64,000 nucleotides of DNA from Pictodentalium vernedei. Its lineage: Eukaryota; Mollusca; Scaphopoda; Dentaliida; Dentaliidae. Shown piece by piece: positions 63,236 to 64,000 of the stretch. The notes under the pieces were generated by a model. That model searched no databases. It saw only the letters and a program-made list of their open reading frames with translations, and was not told where the DNA came from. The DNA lies in NCBI GenBank assembly GCA_031216915.1, contig CM062289.1, positions 245,459,187 through 245,523,186 on the forward strand. The letters are read 5' to 3'. Numbering within the stretch: position 1 is the stretch's first letter; every line of letters starts with the position of its first letter. Position numbers and translations under genes: made by a program.

Positions 63236-64000
63236 AATGAAAGAGTCAATGACTCTGTAGCTCAACTTGGATATGACAGGAATTAGTACTTGCTGTGACC
63301 AAGACAACTGAATAATGAATATGACAGGAATTAGTATTTGTTTTGGCCCAGTCAACAATAATAAAAGAATTACAAGGTGACTGTAATGGACTACAGATTA
63401 AGACCAATCATTGTAGATTATTATTTTTGTGTGGAAATTTTCAGTCCCAAACAAAATATTTTCAGACTAAAATTTTTTCTTCTTCTTCTTAAAATTGACC
63501 AAAATGCATCAAAACACAAAAAACTAATTTCCGGATTTTGGTCCAAAATTTTCTAAGTCCCACCTGGACCCCAAATTTTCAGTGTAAAAAAATTTTTTTT
63601 TTTTTTTGTCTTAAAATTGACCAAAACGCATAAAAAACCAAAAAAACTAATTTCCGGATTTTGGGCCAAAATTTTCTAAGTCCCACCCGGACCCCTAATT
63701 TGCATAATTTATTCACGAGAAAAACTCTGTATTATATGTAATGTATCCCATGGTACTAAACATTCATACAAAAATTTATTCAAATCAGATCTTTCATTTG
63801 GAAGTTCTGCGCAAAAATCTGATTGCACTTAATTTTGAACAAAATGGCTGCTAGCGGCCATCTTGAATTTCAGACTGGACCCAAAAACACTCCTTCTCGT
63901 CCCACAGTGATAACAAAGGTACCCATGAAGTTTCGTGAAGATCGGTTCATAAATACGGCCTCTAGCCCGAGCCGTATTGGGATTTGCACTCACAGTGCTG
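63236..64000 (-). mobile_element. E element, copy 4, runs off the window
   Basis: Starts CAAATGAAAGAGTCAATGAC then TCTGTAGCTCAACTTGG. 63483-63700 holds a 122-bp tandem pair ('AAAATTGACCAAAA(T/C)GCAT', 'CTAATTTCCGGATTTTGG'). 63700-64000 is one unit of the E1/E3 array ('AAGGTACCCATGAAGTTTCG', 'CTAGCCCGAGCCGTATTG'). Confidence 0.75.

Overview
This is eukaryotic intergenic or intronic DNA made almost entirely of transposable elements and tandem repeats. No intact host gene, rRNA, functional tRNA or CRISPR array is supported. The mix of sequences suggests a lophotrochozoan, most likely a bivalve mollusc: short hairpins followed by CCGTCCGTCC tracts and 120-340 bp tandem units, tRNA-derived SINEs with a 'CTTGCCCAAGGACACAA' core, several DIRS lineages, and TTAA mini-elements. 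That assignment is inference from repeat style, not from a host gene.

Layout. 1-2.2 kb: mostly unassigned. 2.2-7.6 kb: a SINE, then hairpin-headed tandem-repeat elements (families P, D and E), including a 156-bp array with five perfect estrogen-response-type palindromes. 7.9-14.9 kb: DIRS-like retrotransposon A1 (+ strand). 15-17 kb: hairpin family T, a G-rich telomere-like block and a 165-bp array. 17-24.2 kb: a decayed DIRS-like element C (- strand; RT, RNase H, tyrosine recombinase). It is split by two TTAA mini-elements (M1, M2), and M1 is itself split by a 4.4-kb E element. 25-37.6 kb: more tandem arrays, foldback elements, four TTAA mini-elements (M3-M6) and a truncated one, a hAT-like element with an 8-bp target duplication, and a Tc1 (DD34E) remnant. 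37.6-57.7 kb: two near-identical A elements (A2, A3; - strand) flanking a different DIRS-like element B (- strand). All three sit in what was a short stretch of a 166-bp host repeat. 57.7-64 kb: SINEs, hairpins, another TTAA element split by an E element (M7/E3), a second mini-element split by a SINE, and a further E element running off the end.

How the parts relate. DIRS elements copy through a circular DNA intermediate that a tyrosine recombinase integrates. Elements A and B show the expected inverted terminal repeats plus an internal complementary region joining both ends. All three A copies lack the reverse-transcriptase domain, have the C-terminal gag region abutting RNase H, and carry a tandemly duplicated gag region. 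Family A therefore looks like a non-autonomous lineage moved in trans. The nested insertions give a relative order of events, and several insertions have an empty-site counterpart inside the window. Every protein-coding remnant recognised is broken by frameshifts or stops.
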